From Sulfitobacter geojensis (GTDB taxonomy: Bacteria > Pseudomonadota > Alphaproteobacteria > Rhodobacterales > Rhodobacteraceae), in assembly GCF_000622325.1 (NCBI RefSeq), contig NZ_JASE01000005.1, positions 2,418,001 through 2,482,000 on the forward strand: a stretch of DNA of 64,000 nt. The letters are read 5' to 3'. Under the pieces are notes generated by a model. That model searched no databases and was not told the DNA's origin. It saw only the letters and a list, made by a program, of their open reading frames with translations. Shown here in pieces: positions 8,818 through 18,285 of this stretch. Both the position numbers and the translations under genes were made by a program. Every line of letters starts with the position of its first letter. The first letter of the stretch is position 1.

Positions 8818-9045
8818 ATGGAAACACATGACCTTGATGCCACGGGCCTGCTGTGCCCCCTCCCCGTGTTGAAACTGCGCAAACGATTGGCAGCGTTGAA
8901 GCCCGGCGCACAGATTACAATGCGCGCGGATGACCCCGCAGCCATCATCGACGTGCCCCATTTCTGCGCCGAATCCGGCCATCTGCTGGTTGAAACGCGC
9001 GAGGAGGGTGCGGTGCAGGTCTATCTGGTGCGCAAAGCCGGTTAA
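8818..9045 (+). CDS. TusA/SirA family sulfur carrier protein
   Basis: The 75-residue protein has the family signature D-A-T-G-L-L-C-P-L-P-V-L-K, where the CPxP cysteine carries a persulfide, and a second strand V-R-K-A-G at the end. In the family it relays sulfur for tRNA thiolation or other sulfur transfer. A second cysteine, in H-F-C-A-E-S-G-H, lies at the position of a conserved hydrophobic region. It is divergent from ccdA across a 94-base gap, so the two redox/sulfur genes may share a control region. The exact acceptor is not shown. Confidence 0.88.
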   Translation: METHDLDATGLLCPLPVLKLRKRLAALKPGAQITMRADDPAAIIDVPHFCAESGHLLVETREEGAVQVYLVRKAG

Positions 9046-9089
9046 CGGCCCCGTCTTCCAAACAAAAACCATAACCAGACACAAACCAT

Positions 9090-9125
9090 AAAGGCAGGCC
9101 ACATGGGCCTGCCTTTATCGTTTTA
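9090..9125 (+). terminator. Rho-independent terminator after the TusA-like gene
   Basis: An 11-bp stem (AAAGGCAGGCC paired with GGCCTGCCTTT) with a five-base loop is followed by TATCGTTTT. It lies between the TusA-like gene and the convergent end of rne and may serve both. Confidence 0.75.
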
Positions 9126-9139
9126 ATACGCGGGAAAGC

Positions 9140-12037
9140 TTAGCGGCCCAATGACCACCAGCCCTTTTTCTTGGGCTTCTTCGGTTCTTCCACTACCGGC
9201 TCGGGATCAGGTGTCGCAGCAACCGGTTCAGGCACTGGCGCGGATGCAACCGGCACCGGCTCTGCCGCAACCGGCGCAGGCTCTACAGCTGCCGGTGTTG
9301 CCGGTTCTTCCGCAGGCACAGCGGGGGCAACCGTTTCAGCTTTTTCCTCAACCTTCGGCTTTGGTTTCGCACGGCTGGCGCGCGGTTTCCTCGGCTTTGC
9401 TTCCTTAACCGGCTCGGCCTTCTCTTCAGCTGGCGTTTCTTCGCCAGAAGCTTCCTCTGCGGCTTTCGCCTTTTTAGAGGCCGCAGTCGTACGCTTGCGC
9501 GGTTTGGGTTTGGGCTTTTCCGTGGCTTCCACAGCTTCCGCTACAGGCTCGGACGCAGAAGCATCCGCATCTGCTACAGCTTCCGCAACCGTTTCTACGT
9601 CGGCTTTGGGCTCCGCCTTGGGCTTGCGGGTGCGGCTGCGCGAGGTCGGCTTTTTAGGCTTATCCTCGACGGCTTCATTGGCGTTCGCTTGTGCTGGTGC
9701 GTCGGCTTGTGGCGCATCGGCCTGCGCTGCATCGGCTTGTGCGGCATCAACATTGGCAGCGTCAGCTGGTGCGGCGTCGTTCTGTCCGCCATTCTGATCC
9801 GCGTCATCCGAACGGTTTTCGCCGTTGTTCTTGCCACGGCCCCCGCGGCTGCGACGGCGACGGCGCTTGCGCTTGGGTTTGCCATCGGCATCCAGCTGCT
9901 GTTCACCATTGTTGTCGCGACCGGAGTTCTGGGATTTCTCTTGCGTGTCTTCGGCCTCTTCTGCAGCGGCCAAGGCTTCGGCGGCCTCTGCGGCTTCGGC
10001 TTCGGCCTCGTCAATCTGATCCATCAGGGATGTATCAACCGACACCACATGCGCACCGGCGACCGGCACATTACGGGTTGCGGTTTTGAACTTCTCCATC
10101 GAGAAATTCGGGCTGACCAGATGCGGGTCCCCTTCGATGCGCACGGCCATGCCATAACGCGCCTCGATCTGCGCGACATGTTCGCGTTTGGAGTTCATCA
10201 GGAAATTTGCAATGCCCACAGGGGCCTTGATCAACACTTCGCGGGTGCGGCGACGGGTGCCCTCTTCTTCCATGTGGCGAATGATCGACAGGGCAAGGTT
10301 GTCGTCCGACCGGATCAAACCGGTACCGTGACAGGCCACACAAGGCTGTGTCGTGGCTTCGATCATGCCGGGACGCAGACGCTGGCGCGACATTTCCATC
10401 AGGCCAAAACCCGAAATCCGGCCCACCTGAATGCGCGCGCGGTCGGTCTTGAGCTTGTCCTTCATCATCTTTTCGACAGCCGTGTTGTTACGGCGTTCGT
10501 CCATGTCGATGAAGTCGATGACGATCAGGCCCGCAAGGTCACGCAAACGCAGCTGGCGTGCCACTTCGGCGGCTGCCTCAAGGTTTGTTTTTGTCGCGGT
10601 CTGTTCGATGGACCCTTCTTTGGTCGCGCGGCCAGAGTTGACGTCAATCGCCACCAGCGCTTCGGTCACGCCGATCACGATATACCCGCCCGAGGGCAGC
10701 TGAACCGTCGGGTTGAACATGCCGGCAAGGTAGTCTTCGACCTTGTAGCGCGCAAACAGCGGCAGGTTTTCCTCATAGCGTTTCACGTTTTTCGCGTGCG
10801 ACGGCATGATCATTTTCATGAAGTCCTTGGCGATGCGGTAGCCGCGCTCGCCCTCGACAAACACCTCGTCGATATCGCGGTTATACAAATCACGGATCGA
10901 GCGTTTGATCAGGTCGCCCTCTTCGTAGATCTTGGCGGGCGCGATGGATTTCAACGTCAGCTCGCGGATTTGCTCCCACAGGCGCTGCAGATATTCATAG
11001 TCGCGCTTGATCTCGGCGCGGGTGCGCTTGGCACCGGCGGTCCGCACGATCAGCCCCGCGCCCAAAGGCACAGTGATTTCGTTGGCAATCTCTTTCAGCT
11101 TTTTGCGGTCAACGGCGTTGGTGATCTTGCGGCTGATGCCACCGCCCCGTGCGGTGTTGGGCATCAAAACGCAGTACCGGCCGGCAAGGCTCAGGTAGGT
11201 TGTGAGGGCAGCGCCCTTGTTGCCGCGCTCTTCCTTAACGACCTGCACCAGCAGGATCTGGCGCATCTTGATGACTTCTTGAATCTTGTAGCGGCGCGGC
11301 CGTGGCTTGCGCACCGGCCGGATGTCTTCGCTGTCATCCTCATCGGCAACGGATTCGATGCTTTCGTCCTTGGACGTGGCATCTGCTGCTTTGGCTTCAT
11401 CCTCGCCGTCGGCGTCACTGTCGCCGTCGGTTGCGCTGTCTTCAGCTGCGCTGTCGTCCGATGTCGTTTCGCCAGCAGGCGTTTCGCCCTCTGCGTCATC
11501 CTCAGCGGTGACTTCGGGGGTTCCTACCGGCGTTTCCGGCACCCGTTCCATCGGCGAAGACGCCTCGTTTGCGTCCACTTCGACATCATCGTCGTCACTC
11601 AGATCAACGGTTTCCATGCCCTCGATCTCGGTCGAGGTCTTGGCGTCCGCCGACACAGCATCCTCGGCCTTGGGCTTGGAGCGGCTGCGCGAACGCGACC
11701 GGCGCTTTGGCTTGGGCTCGTCGTCATCCTTGGCTGCCTGCGCTTCGGCATAGGCGCGCTCTTCTTCCAGCAGCGCCTGACGGTCGGCCACAGGGATCTG
11801 GTAATAATCGGGATGGATTTCCGAGAAAGCAAGAAAACCGTGGCGATTGCCGCCATAGTCCACGAAAGCGGCCTGTAGCGACGGCTCTACGCGCGTCACT
11901 TTGGCCAGATAAATGTTGCCAGCTAGCTGGCGTTTGTTTTCGGATTCAAAGTCAAATTCCTCGACCTTGTTTCCATCAACCACAACAACGCGGGTTTCTT
12001 CCGCGTGGGTGGCATCGATAAGCATTTTCTTAGGCAT
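9140..12037 (-). CDS. rne: Ribonuclease E
   Basis: RNase E makes endonucleolytic cuts in mRNA and rRNA precursors and scaffolds the degradosome. The 965-residue product starts M-P-K-K-M-L-I-D-A-T-H. The S1 domain (about 36-280) is interrupted by a highly acidic, Ser/Arg-flanked insert from about 90 to 250. The catalytic V-I-D-F-I-D-M-D-E-R-R segment and the zinc-link P-C-V-A-C-H-G-T-G (about 563-571) follow. From about 680 on, the tail is Ala/Pro/Lys-rich and disordered, with alternating acidic and basic blocks, as expected of a degradosome scaffold. I chose this start because homology begins here, although the frame is open 106 codons further upstream. The leader is long (next entry). Confidence 0.95.
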   Translation of the reverse strand: MPKKMLIDATHAEETRVVVVDGNKVEEFDFESENKRQLAGNIYLAKVTRVEPSLQAAFVDYGGNRHGFLAFSEIHPDYYQIPVADRQALLEEERAYAEAQAAKDDDEPKPKRRSRSRSRSKPKAEDAVSADAKTSTEIEGMETVDLSDDDDVEVDANEASSPMERVPETPVGTPEVTAEDDAEGETPAGETTSDDSAAEDSATDGDSDADGEDEAKAADATSKDESIESVADEDDSEDIRPVRKPRPRRYKIQEVIKMRQILLVQVVKEERGNKGAALTTYLSLAGRYCVLMPNTARGGGISRKITNAVDRKKLKEIANEITVPLGAGLIVRTAGAKRTRAEIKRDYEYLQRLWEQIRELTLKSIAPAKIYEEGDLIKRSIRDLYNRDIDEVFVEGERGYRIAKDFMKMIMPSHAKNVKRYEENLPLFARYKVEDYLAGMFNPTVQLPSGGYIVIGVTEALVAIDVNSGRATKEGSIEQTATKTNLEAAAEVARQLRLRDLAGLIVIDFIDMDERRNNTAVEKMMKDKLKTDRARIQVGRISGFGLMEMSRQRLRPGMIEATTQPCVACHGTGLIRSDDNLALSIIRHMEEEGTRRRTREVLIKAPVGIANFLMNSKREHVAQIEARYGMAVRIEGDPHLVSPNFSMEKFKTATRNVPVAGAHVVSVDTSLMDQIDEAEAEAAEAAEALAAAEEAEDTQEKSQNSGRDNNGEQQLDADGKPKRKRRRRRSRGGRGKNNGENRSDDADQNGGQNDAAPADAANVDAAQADAAQADAPQADAPAQANANEAVEDKPKKPTSRSRTRKPKAEPKADVETVAEAVADADASASEPVAEAVEATEKPKPKPRKRTTAASKKAKAAEEASGEETPAEEKAEPVKEAKPRKPRASRAKPKPKVEEKAETVAPAVPAEEPATPAAVEPAPVAAEPVPVASAPVPEPVAATPDPEPVVEEPKKPKKKGWWSLGR

Positions 12038-12602
12038 GTTTTCACTATGCACAGCACATGCGCCAGACCAGCCCCCGGGGGAGCTTGTGACGTTGCGGTG
12101 TGACTTGTCAGGGCGATGGGTGACGGCGCCAGTACACTGTACAGCGAAACGGGGCCTGAAAAGGCCAGTCCGTTCCTGCTCGTCGTTCCTGCGCGCGTCA
12201 TCGCGGTTCTTCTCCGATGCGATCATGCCGGTCCGGCCCGCCGCATCCATTATATACTGAACATCGTCATGGGCTTGCCCGTCCAACGTCAGTGGTTCTC
12301 TGGCCGTTTCCGGCCCAATCGGTCTGTTTGCGTGCCCAGCAAGGGGCTGCCACAAGCAGCGAAACTCTTAGCCAAGGACCTGTGACGCCATTGCGCGACA
12401 TATCCTTGTTACACTTAGATAAGGGGATTGGCCTGCAGAACACAATGGGCAATGTTCTTTCACCTGCTCAAAACCGCAAATCGGACGGGGGTTGCTTGAC
12501 AAAATCTGCCCGTTCAGGCTCATCTGGCCGCGCATAAGTGCGCCGGCTTGGGCTGGTGCATCCATCCACGTTGCACCATTTTAAAGACCCGAAGGACTTT
12601 CC
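12038..12602. other. 565-base gene-free region with the rne leader
   Basis: No convincing gene is seen on either strand. The minus-strand frame open ahead of rne reads as biased, non-protein-like sequence. RNase E genes in other bacteria have long structured leaders through which the enzyme trims its own mRNA, so the part next to rne is the likely equivalent. The other end holds the control region of the divergent lipoprotein gene. Confidence 0.5.
12496..12524 (+). promoter_or_regulatory. Candidate promoter for the small lipoprotein gene
   Basis: A perfect TTGACA at 12496 is followed after 17 bases by CTCATC, a poor -10 box. It lies about 80 bases before the lipoprotein start. The -35 is strong; the rest is weak, so this is tentative. 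Confidence 0.3.
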
Positions 12603-12893
12603 ATGCATATTCTGACCCGCTCCGTACTTGGCTTTTCCCTTTTGGGGCTTGTCGCTTGTGATGAATTGGCCGTGGCCAATGATCCTGTCGCCTTGGCCGA
12701 ACTGCGGGGTCAGAAAAGCTGTGTTGCGGCTGTGGCAGGCGAAACCGGTGCTGCGAATGTGGCGATCAACACCACAATTCCCGTAATCGAACTGAACCGC
12801 TTTATCGTTGATGTGCCCGGTGCCAAAATGTGGACCTGTGTGACCGACGAAAACGGCAAAGCCATCGAAATCGTCGAGCGCCAGAACGGCTGA
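12603..12893 (+). CDS. Small putative lipoprotein
   Basis: The 96-residue precursor has a short signal peptide ending in the lipobox L-V-A-C (Cys at 20), so the mature protein is expected to be lipid-anchored in the envelope. The mature part holds two further cysteines, in K-S-C-V-A-A-V and W-T-C-V-T-D, which could form a disulfide. A GAAGGA precedes the ATG. I do not recognise the family. It is transcribed away from rne and toward the end of the dctD-like gene. Confidence 0.65.
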   Translation: MHILTRSVLGFSLLGLVACDELAVANDPVALAELRGQKSCVAAVAGETGAANVAINTTIPVIELNRFIVDVPGAKMWTCVTDENGKAIEIVERQNG

Positions 12894-12931
12894 CCTTTGG
12901 CCAACCGTTCCGGCACGCGTTTAGCCGGTGG

Positions 12932-14266
12932 CTACAGGTAATCCGACCGTTGCAGCCCGTACTTTGCCATTTTTTCGTTCAAGGTACGGCGCGGCAGGCA
13001 CAGTTCATCCATCACCGATGAAATCGACCCTTTGTGACGGCGCATTGTGTTGTCGATCAGCATCCGCTCGAAGGCTTCAACATATTCCTTCAGCGGCTTG
13101 CCTTCGGTCGTCATCACCGGCTGCATTTCCTCGTGATCCGACATCAACAGCGATGCAATCGTGCCCGAGCCGCGGCGCGACTGCAAAACCGCGCGTTCCG
13201 CGACATTGATCAACTGGCGCACGTTGCCCGGCCACGGGGCCTGCAACAATTGCGCCGCTTCCTGTGCGCTGACCTGCGGTGTGTCACAGCCGTATTCCTC
13301 AGAGAACTGTTCGCTCAGACGGGTGAACAGCGTCAGAATATCCTCGCCGCGCTGCCGCAGCGGCGGCACAGTGATACGCAAAGCCGCCAGACGGTAAAAC
13401 AGATCATTGCGCAACACATCTTCCGAGGTACGCCCCGCCTCTTGCAAGTTCGAGATCGCGACAATCCGCGTTTCCGCCGGGGTGCCCTGTTCGTTGATCA
13501 CGCTCAACAAACGCGCTTGCAATGTCTCTGACAAAGCTTCGACATCTTCCAGAACCAGCGTTCCGCCCCGCGCCTCTTCGATGGCCGGCAACTGCGCATC
13601 TTCCGGCAACATCGGGCCGAACAAGCGCTTGCTCAGCATGTCCTCTTCCAACGCCCCGCAAGAGACCAGCACGAACTTCTTGCCCGCGCGCGACCCGACA
13701 GCATGCAGCGCATGCGCCACCAGTGTTTTACCCGTGCCGGTTTCGCCGTCGATCAGCACGTGACCGTCCGCCTGCCCCAGATCCAGGATATCTTCGCGCA
13801 GACGTTCCATGACCGGCGACTGGCCGATCAGCTTTTTCATCAACTGCCCGCCGTCTGACAATTCACGCCGCAAGGCGCGGTTGTCCATCACCAGACGCCG
13901 CGCATTGGTGGCCTTTTTCGCCAGCTCGCTCATCCGGTCGGGATTGAACGGTTTTTCCAGAAAATCAAACGCCCCCACGCGCATCGCTTCAACCGCCATC
14001 GGCACATCGCCGTGCCCCGTGATCATGATCACGGGCAAGGCACTGTCGCTGCCCATCAGCTTTTTCAAAAACTGCATGCCGTCCATCCCCGGCATCTTGA
14101 TGTCGGAAATCACGATGCCCGGATATTCCGGCCCCAGCGTTTTCAACGCATCTTCGGCTGATCCGAACGTTTCAGTGTCATACCCCGACAAGGCCAACCA
14201 CTGGCTGATCGACTGACGCATGTCCTGTTCGTCATCGACAATCGCAATCTTCATCGCCTGAGCCAT
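12932..14266 (-). CDS. dctD: NtrC-family response regulator, DctD-like, lacking GAFTGA
   Basis: The 444-residue regulator has a receiver domain (D11, D12, phospho-acceptor D55, K105), an AAA+ domain with Walker A G-E-T-G-T-G-K-T at 173-180, and a Fis-type helix-turn-helix at the end (R-R-T-L-N-E-K-M-A-K-Y). Two features are unusual. The segment that should hold the sigma-54-contacting GAFTGA loop (about 215-225) is shorter and reads F-G-P-M-L-P-E-D. The Walker B acid pair is E-D rather than D-E. The arginine-finger region L-R-N-D-L-F-Y-R-L is intact. It follows the sensor gene by 3 bases. In rhizobia DctD activates C4-dicarboxylate uptake; here the target is unknown and sigma-54 use is doubtful. 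Confidence 0.88.
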   Translation of the reverse strand: MAQAMKIAIVDDEQDMRQSISQWLALSGYDTETFGSAEDALKTLGPEYPGIVISDIKMPGMDGMQFLKKLMGSDSALPVIMITGHGDVPMAVEAMRVGAFDFLEKPFNPDRMSELAKKATNARRLVMDNRALRRELSDGGQLMKKLIGQSPVMERLREDILDLGQADGHVLIDGETGTGKTLVAHALHAVGSRAGKKFVLVSCGALEEDMLSKRLFGPMLPEDAQLPAIEEARGGTLVLEDVEALSETLQARLLSVINEQGTPAETRIVAISNLQEAGRTSEDVLRNDLFYRLAALRITVPPLRQRGEDILTLFTRLSEQFSEEYGCDTPQVSAQEAAQLLQAPWPGNVRQLINVAERAVLQSRRGSGTIASLLMSDHEEMQPVMTTEGKPLKEYVEAFERMLIDNTMRRHKGSISSVMDELCLPRRTLNEKMAKYGLQRSDYL

Positions 14267-14269
14267 AGT

Positions 14270-16030
14270 TTACTCCGCTGCTTCTACTTTGTTCTTTTCG
14301 CCCATGATGGGCAATTGCATCTCAAAGACCGCCCCGCCCGCCTGTCCGTTGCGCGCTGTAAGCCGTCCGCCAAGGTCGTTGACGATGCCCGAGGAGATGG
14401 CAAGCCCCAAGCCGACACCGTCCCCCGGTTGCTTGGTGGTGTAAAACGGTTCGAACAGCGCGTCGAGATCAGCAATGCCGGGACCGTTGTCGCGTACCGT
14501 CAAAGTCGCCGTTTCACCGGCTGACAGGATGATCTCAACCTGCGGGTTCCGTTCGGATTTGGTGGCGTCCAGAGCATTGCGAAACAGGTTCACCAAAACC
14601 TGTTCGATCCGCATCCGGTCGCCCATCACGATCACCGGTTCATCGGGTAGAATGCGCACGATTTCAACCTGCCGCTGGCGCAGCTGCGGTTCCATCATGG
14701 ACATCGAGGACGCGAGGGCCGCACCCATATCTACAGGGGAAAACGCCTCCTGTCCCTTACGGGCATAGGATTTCAACTGGCGCGTAATCGCGCCCATCCG
14801 TTCGATCAAATCGTCAATGCGTCCGAACGACGACAGCGCCTCGTCAGGCCGGTTGCGGCGCAGCAATAATCGCGCCCCCGCCAGATAGGTCTTCATCGCG
14901 GCCAAAGGCTGGTTCAATTCGTGGCTGACCGCCGCCGACATTTCGCCCAATGCCGCCAGTTTGCTGGATTGCTCCAGCGTCTGTTCTGCCACCGCCAGCG
15001 TTTCCTGAACCCTTTTGCGCTCAGCGATTTCCCGCTGCAAGGCCACGTTCAATGCGCGAAGTTTGGCCGACTCGCGCTGGAAGATCGCCAATCGCCCCGC
15101 CGTGCGCCGGCTGAGAAAATAAAACGCCAAAGCCAGCAGAATCGCAAACCCCATGACTTCCAACGCCAGAACGGCATTCACCCGTTCGCGCACACTCTCA
15201 TAGGTGGTAAAACTGATCATACGCCAACCACGAAAGGCGATCCGGTGTTCCAGACGCATCACCGCTTCGCCCTGCAAATAGGCGTCGGCCGGCAGCGCGG
15301 TCCAATCGGCCGTGGCCTTGATCGCGCGTTCGATCGCGGATTGAGGCGAGGTATTAACAAGGGCTTCAGCCTCGCTTAACCCGCGCCAGCGTGGTGACGT
15401 GCCCAGAATGATCTCTCCTGCGCTGTCCATCACGATCACCGCATCGGAAATACCGGCCCAGGCACGTTCGAACTTTTGCAGATCCACCTCGACCGCAATC
15501 ACGCCCAAGGTGTCGCCGCCCGCCTGAATGCGGCGGGAATACACAAATTTGTACCCGCCCCCTTCCAGCTTGATCACGCTGAAAATCGTGACATTCGCGC
15601 GGATTGCATCCACGAAATAGGGCGCTGATTTGTGCAGCGATTGCAAACGGTTACGATCCGTTGCTGCCACAGTGCGCCCGTCGATATCGTATAACATCAA
15701 AGACGCGGCACCGATCTCTTCGACAAAGGAAATCAAGCGCTGGGTCGACAGGGAATAATCCGCCTCCTGCAAAGCAATGATCAACGAGGGATCGCGCGCC
15801 AACAGCTGCGGCACAATCGCGTTCTGGCGCAACTCGGCCATCAGGTTGCCGCTATAAAGCGCGATCCGCAGCTCGGCGCGGTTCCGTGTGCTTTCGGTGA
15901 ACCGGTTGGTCAGCAGGTTGTTGGTGACCGAAATCACCACCACCGCCAGCACAAGGATCATCCCGATCGCCAGACGCACGCGCCACGATATGGTCAACGC
16001 CGGTTTGCTTATGGAGGAGGTCTCGCTCAT
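14270..16030 (-). CDS. dctB: DctB-like sensor histidine kinase
   Basis: The 586-residue kinase has an N-terminal membrane helix (about 18-38), a large periplasmic sensory region, a second helix near 285-305, a coiled segment, then the phospho-acceptor motif A-V-S-H-E-L-N-Q-P-L-A-A-M-K near 370 and the ATPase boxes D-N-G-P-G-I-A-D and G-D-G-V-G-L-G-L-A-I. The E-L-N-Q-P-L version of the H-box is typical of the DctB/FixL group. In relatives DctB senses C4-dicarboxylates. It precedes the DctD-like gene by 3 bases and follows purQ by 36, so transcription from the pur genes could run through. Confidence 0.9.
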   Translation of the reverse strand: MSETSSISKPALTISWRVRLAIGMILVLAVVVISVTNNLLTNRFTESTRNRAELRIALYSGNLMAELRQNAIVPQLLARDPSLIIALQEADYSLSTQRLISFVEEIGAASLMLYDIDGRTVAATDRNRLQSLHKSAPYFVDAIRANVTIFSVIKLEGGGYKFVYSRRIQAGGDTLGVIAVEVDLQKFERAWAGISDAVIVMDSAGEIILGTSPRWRGLSEAEALVNTSPQSAIERAIKATADWTALPADAYLQGEAVMRLEHRIAFRGWRMISFTTYESVRERVNAVLALEVMGFAILLALAFYFLSRRTAGRLAIFQRESAKLRALNVALQREIAERKRVQETLAVAEQTLEQSSKLAALGEMSAAVSHELNQPLAAMKTYLAGARLLLRRNRPDEALSSFGRIDDLIERMGAITRQLKSYARKGQEAFSPVDMGAALASSMSMMEPQLRQRQVEIVRILPDEPVIVMGDRMRIEQVLVNLFRNALDATKSERNPQVEIILSAGETATLTVRDNGPGIADLDALFEPFYTTKQPGDGVGLGLAISSGIVNDLGGRLTARNGQAGGAVFEMQLPIMGEKNKVEAAE

Positions 16031-16066
16031 GCCGCCACCCTACTCAGGGCGCGCGACGCACTCAAG

Positions 16067-16735
16067 TCACGCGGTGCTCAGCGCCCCTGCCAATGCGCGA
16101 AAGAGCGCCTGTCCGTCGGTGCCGCCATGGCCCGCGTCTGCCGCCCGTTCGGGGTGTGGCATCATCCCCAACACGCGCCGGTTCTGCGACAGAATGCCGG
16201 CAATATCCGCCTGCGCCCCGTTCGGGTTGTCCGTGTAGGTAAAGGCCACGCGGTCCTCGCCCTGTAGACGCGCAATCGTGTCGGCATCGGCAAAATAGTT
16301 ACCGTCGTGGTGCGCAATCGGAATATCTATGACATCCCCAACCGAATACCCTTCGGTATAAGCGCTTTGCGCGGTCTCGACCCGCAAACCCACGGTTTTG
16401 CAAATATACTTCAGCCCCGCATTGCGCAGCAACGCGCCGGGCAACAGACCGGTTTCCGTCAACACCTGAAACCCGTTGCAAATGCCCATGACATAGCCGC
16501 CGCGTTCCGCGTGTGCCTTTACCGACTTCACAATCGGCGACTGCGCGGCAATTGCGCCGCAACGCAGATAATCGCCGTAGGAAAATCCACCCGGAACACC
16601 CACGATATCAACGCCTTGCGGCAACTCGCTGTCCTTGTGCCACACCATATCAACCTGACATCCTGCGGCCTCGAAAGCCACCGCCAGATCGCGGTCGCAA
16701 TTGGACCCCGGAAACACAACAACTGCGGCACGCAT
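16067..16735 (-). CDS. purQ: Phosphoribosylformylglycinamidine synthase, glutaminase subunit PurQ
   Basis: PurQ is the class I glutamine amidotransferase subunit of FGAM synthase; it releases ammonia for the fourth step of purine synthesis. The 222-residue product starts [16 protein letters not shown]. The nucleophile cysteine is in M-G-I-C-N-G-F-Q-V near residue 86, and the His-Glu pair near the C-terminus is in M-M-P-H-P-E-R. Its ATG overlaps the purS stop by one base (TGATG). The large subunit purL is not in the window. Confidence 0.97.
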   Translation of the reverse strand: MRAAVVVFPGSNCDRDLAVAFEAAGCQVDMVWHKDSELPQGVDIVGVPGGFSYGDYLRCGAIAAQSPIVKSVKAHAERGGYVMGICNGFQVLTETGLLPGALLRNAGLKYICKTVGLRVETAQSAYTEGYSVGDVIDIPIAHHDGNYFADADTIARLQGEDRVAFTYTDNPNGAQADIAGILSQNRRVLGMMPHPERAADAGHGGTDGQALFRALAGALSTA

Positions 16736-16965
16736 CAGGACATCTCCACCGAGTAGCTTTCGATCACCGTGTTCGCGAGCAGCTTTTCGCACATCGCGTT
16801 CACATCAGCTTCGGTCGATCCTTCAGCCAGATCCAGTTCGATCACTTTGCCCTGACGCACACCGTTCACGCCATCAAACCCGATGGCCCCGAGCGCGTGG
16901 CGCACCGCTTCGCCCTGCGGGTCCAACACACCATTCTTCAACATCACATGCACCCGTGCTTTCAT
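16735..16965 (-). CDS. purS: Phosphoribosylformylglycinamidine synthase subunit PurS
   Basis: PurS is the 76-residue bridging subunit that holds PurQ and the small-type PurL together. The sequence [18 protein letters not shown] near the start and the G-K-V-I-E-L-D-L strand are typical. Its presence means the organism uses the three-subunit FGAM synthase. It lies 67 bases after purC and overlaps purQ. Confidence 0.96.
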   Translation of the reverse strand: MKARVHVMLKNGVLDPQGEAVRHALGAIGFDGVNGVRQGKVIELDLAEGSTEADVNAMCEKLLANTVIESYSVEMS

Positions 16966-17032
16966 AGCGCGTCCCCCAGCTTCATCTTGCTACTAAACTC
17001 AATCCCGCGGTCCGCCACGGGATGTTCCGGTA

Positions 17033-17794
17033 TCAATTAATAAGTGTCGGTTTGGTCATCGGCGTCGAGGATTTGGGCATGACGCCCAACCGCTTGGCCA
17101 CTTCCGTGTAGGCATCCGTCAATGACCCCAGATCGCGGCGGAACACGTCCTTGTCCAGCTTCTGACCTGTTTCGATGTCCCACAAACGGCAGGAATCGGG
17201 GCTGATTTCATCTGCAATGATCAACCGCTGGAAATCGCCATCATAGACCCGACCGACTTCGATCTTGAAATCCACCAGTTTGATGCCGACGCCGAACATG
17301 ACACCCGACATGAAATCATTCACCCGCAACGCAAGGCTCAGGATGTCTTCCATGTCTTGCTGGCTGGCCCAACCAAAGGCCGCGATATGTTCTTCGGTGA
17401 CCAAAGGATCGCCCAGCTTGTCGTCTTTATAGCAATATTCAACGATGGGGCGCGGCAGCTGTGTGCCCTCTTCGATGCCAAGACGTTTGGACATTGTTCC
17501 GGCCGCATAATTGCGCACGATGATCTCAAGCGGCACAATCTCGACCTGACGCACCAGCTGTTCGCGCATGTTCAAACGTTTCATGAAATGCGTCGGCACG
17601 CCGATCTGATTCAGACCCTTCATGAAATACTCGGACAGGAGGTTGTTCAGCACCCCCTTGCCTTCGATCACGTCCTTCTTCTCGGCGTTGAACGCGGTGG
17701 CATCATCCTTGAAATATTGGACAATTGTCCCGGGCTCTGGGCCTTCATACAGGATTTTTGCTTTGCCTTCGTAGATCTTTGTGCGCCGGGCCAT
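17033..17794 (-). CDS. purC: SAICAR synthetase
   Basis: PurC joins aspartate to CAIR using ATP in purine synthesis. The 253 residues begin [18 protein letters not shown], the ATP-binding start of the family, and contain [12 protein letters not shown] near residue 90 and [10 protein letters not shown] near 193 followed by [12 protein letters not shown]. It is the first gene of a purC-purS-purQ run and is divergent from the zeta-subunit gene. Confidence 0.97.
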   Translation of the reverse strand: MARRTKIYEGKAKILYEGPEPGTIVQYFKDDATAFNAEKKDVIEGKGVLNNLLSEYFMKGLNQIGVPTHFMKRLNMREQLVRQVEIVPLEIIVRNYAAGTMSKRLGIEEGTQLPRPIVEYCYKDDKLGDPLVTEEHIAAFGWASQQDMEDILSLALRVNDFMSGVMFGVGIKLVDFKIEVGRVYDGDFQRLIIADEISPDSCRLWDIETGQKLDKDVFRRDLGSLTDAYTEVAKRLGVMPKSSTPMTKPTLIN

Positions 17795-17954
17795 GGGCGT
17801 CCTTTCGGGATACGGGTCGGAGGGACTCTCCGGCGCCTGTTATCGCCCTCTTAATCTATGCCCCCCTCTGCTGCAAGCAATCGCAAACATCTTGTTAAAA
17901 ACCACCGGGGTACACATCTGTTATTCACCTTAACCGCAAACAGGAGTGCATTTG

Positions 17955-18272
17955 ATGCCATCTCTCAAAGACCGCGAAAACGCTTTTGAAAACAAGTTTG
18001 CCCATGACGCAGAAATGCAGTTCAAGGCCGATGCACGGCGCAACAGGCTGTTGGGCCTTTGGGCGGCAGAGCTGCTGGGCAAAACCGGCGAGGCCGCAGC
18101 GGATTATGCGCGTGAGGTTGTGAAATCCGATTTTGAAGAGGCCGGTCACGAAGATGTCTATCGCAAGGTATCCGGTGATCTGGGTGACAAAACGGACGAA
18201 GCCACCCTGCGCGCCAAGATGGCCGAACTGATGGCGCAAGCCAAAGCGCAAATCGCGCAGGAAGCCGACTGA
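17955..18272 (+). CDS. F1-ATPase inhibitor zeta subunit (DUF1476 family)
   Basis: The 105-residue protein matches the DUF1476 family: M-P-S-L-K-D-R-E-N-A-F-E-N-K-F-A-H-D at the start, then F-K-A-D-A-R-R-N-R-L-L-G-L-W-A-A. In Paracoccus the family member is the zeta subunit, whose N-terminal segment inserts into F1 and blocks ATP hydrolysis while permitting synthesis. I chose the ATG preceded by AGGAG with 8-base spacing over a GTG nine bases upstream. It is a stand-alone gene closed by a clear terminator and divergent from purC. Confidence 0.88.
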   Translation: MPSLKDRENAFENKFAHDAEMQFKADARRNRLLGLWAAELLGKTGEAAADYAREVVKSDFEEAGHEDVYRKVSGDLGDKTDEATLRAKMAELMAQAKAQIAQEAD

Positions 18273-18285
18273 TCCTGACAAATTG

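Noticed and set aside
9640..9780. Short tandem repeats (Ala-Gln-Ala-Asp type) that could suggest a repeat element
   Set aside because: They are in-frame amino-acid repeats in the disordered tail of RNase E.
9689..11878. 729-codon open frame on the plus strand opposite rne
   Set aside because: It mirrors the low-complexity and acidic coding of rne; its product is Gly/Arg/His-rich without any domain, and no ribosome site precedes it.
12038..12355. N-terminal extension of rne by 106 codons
   Set aside because: No stop codon is present, but the translated sequence shows no homology-like order and RNase E proteins start at the M-P-K-K-M-L-I-D segment.
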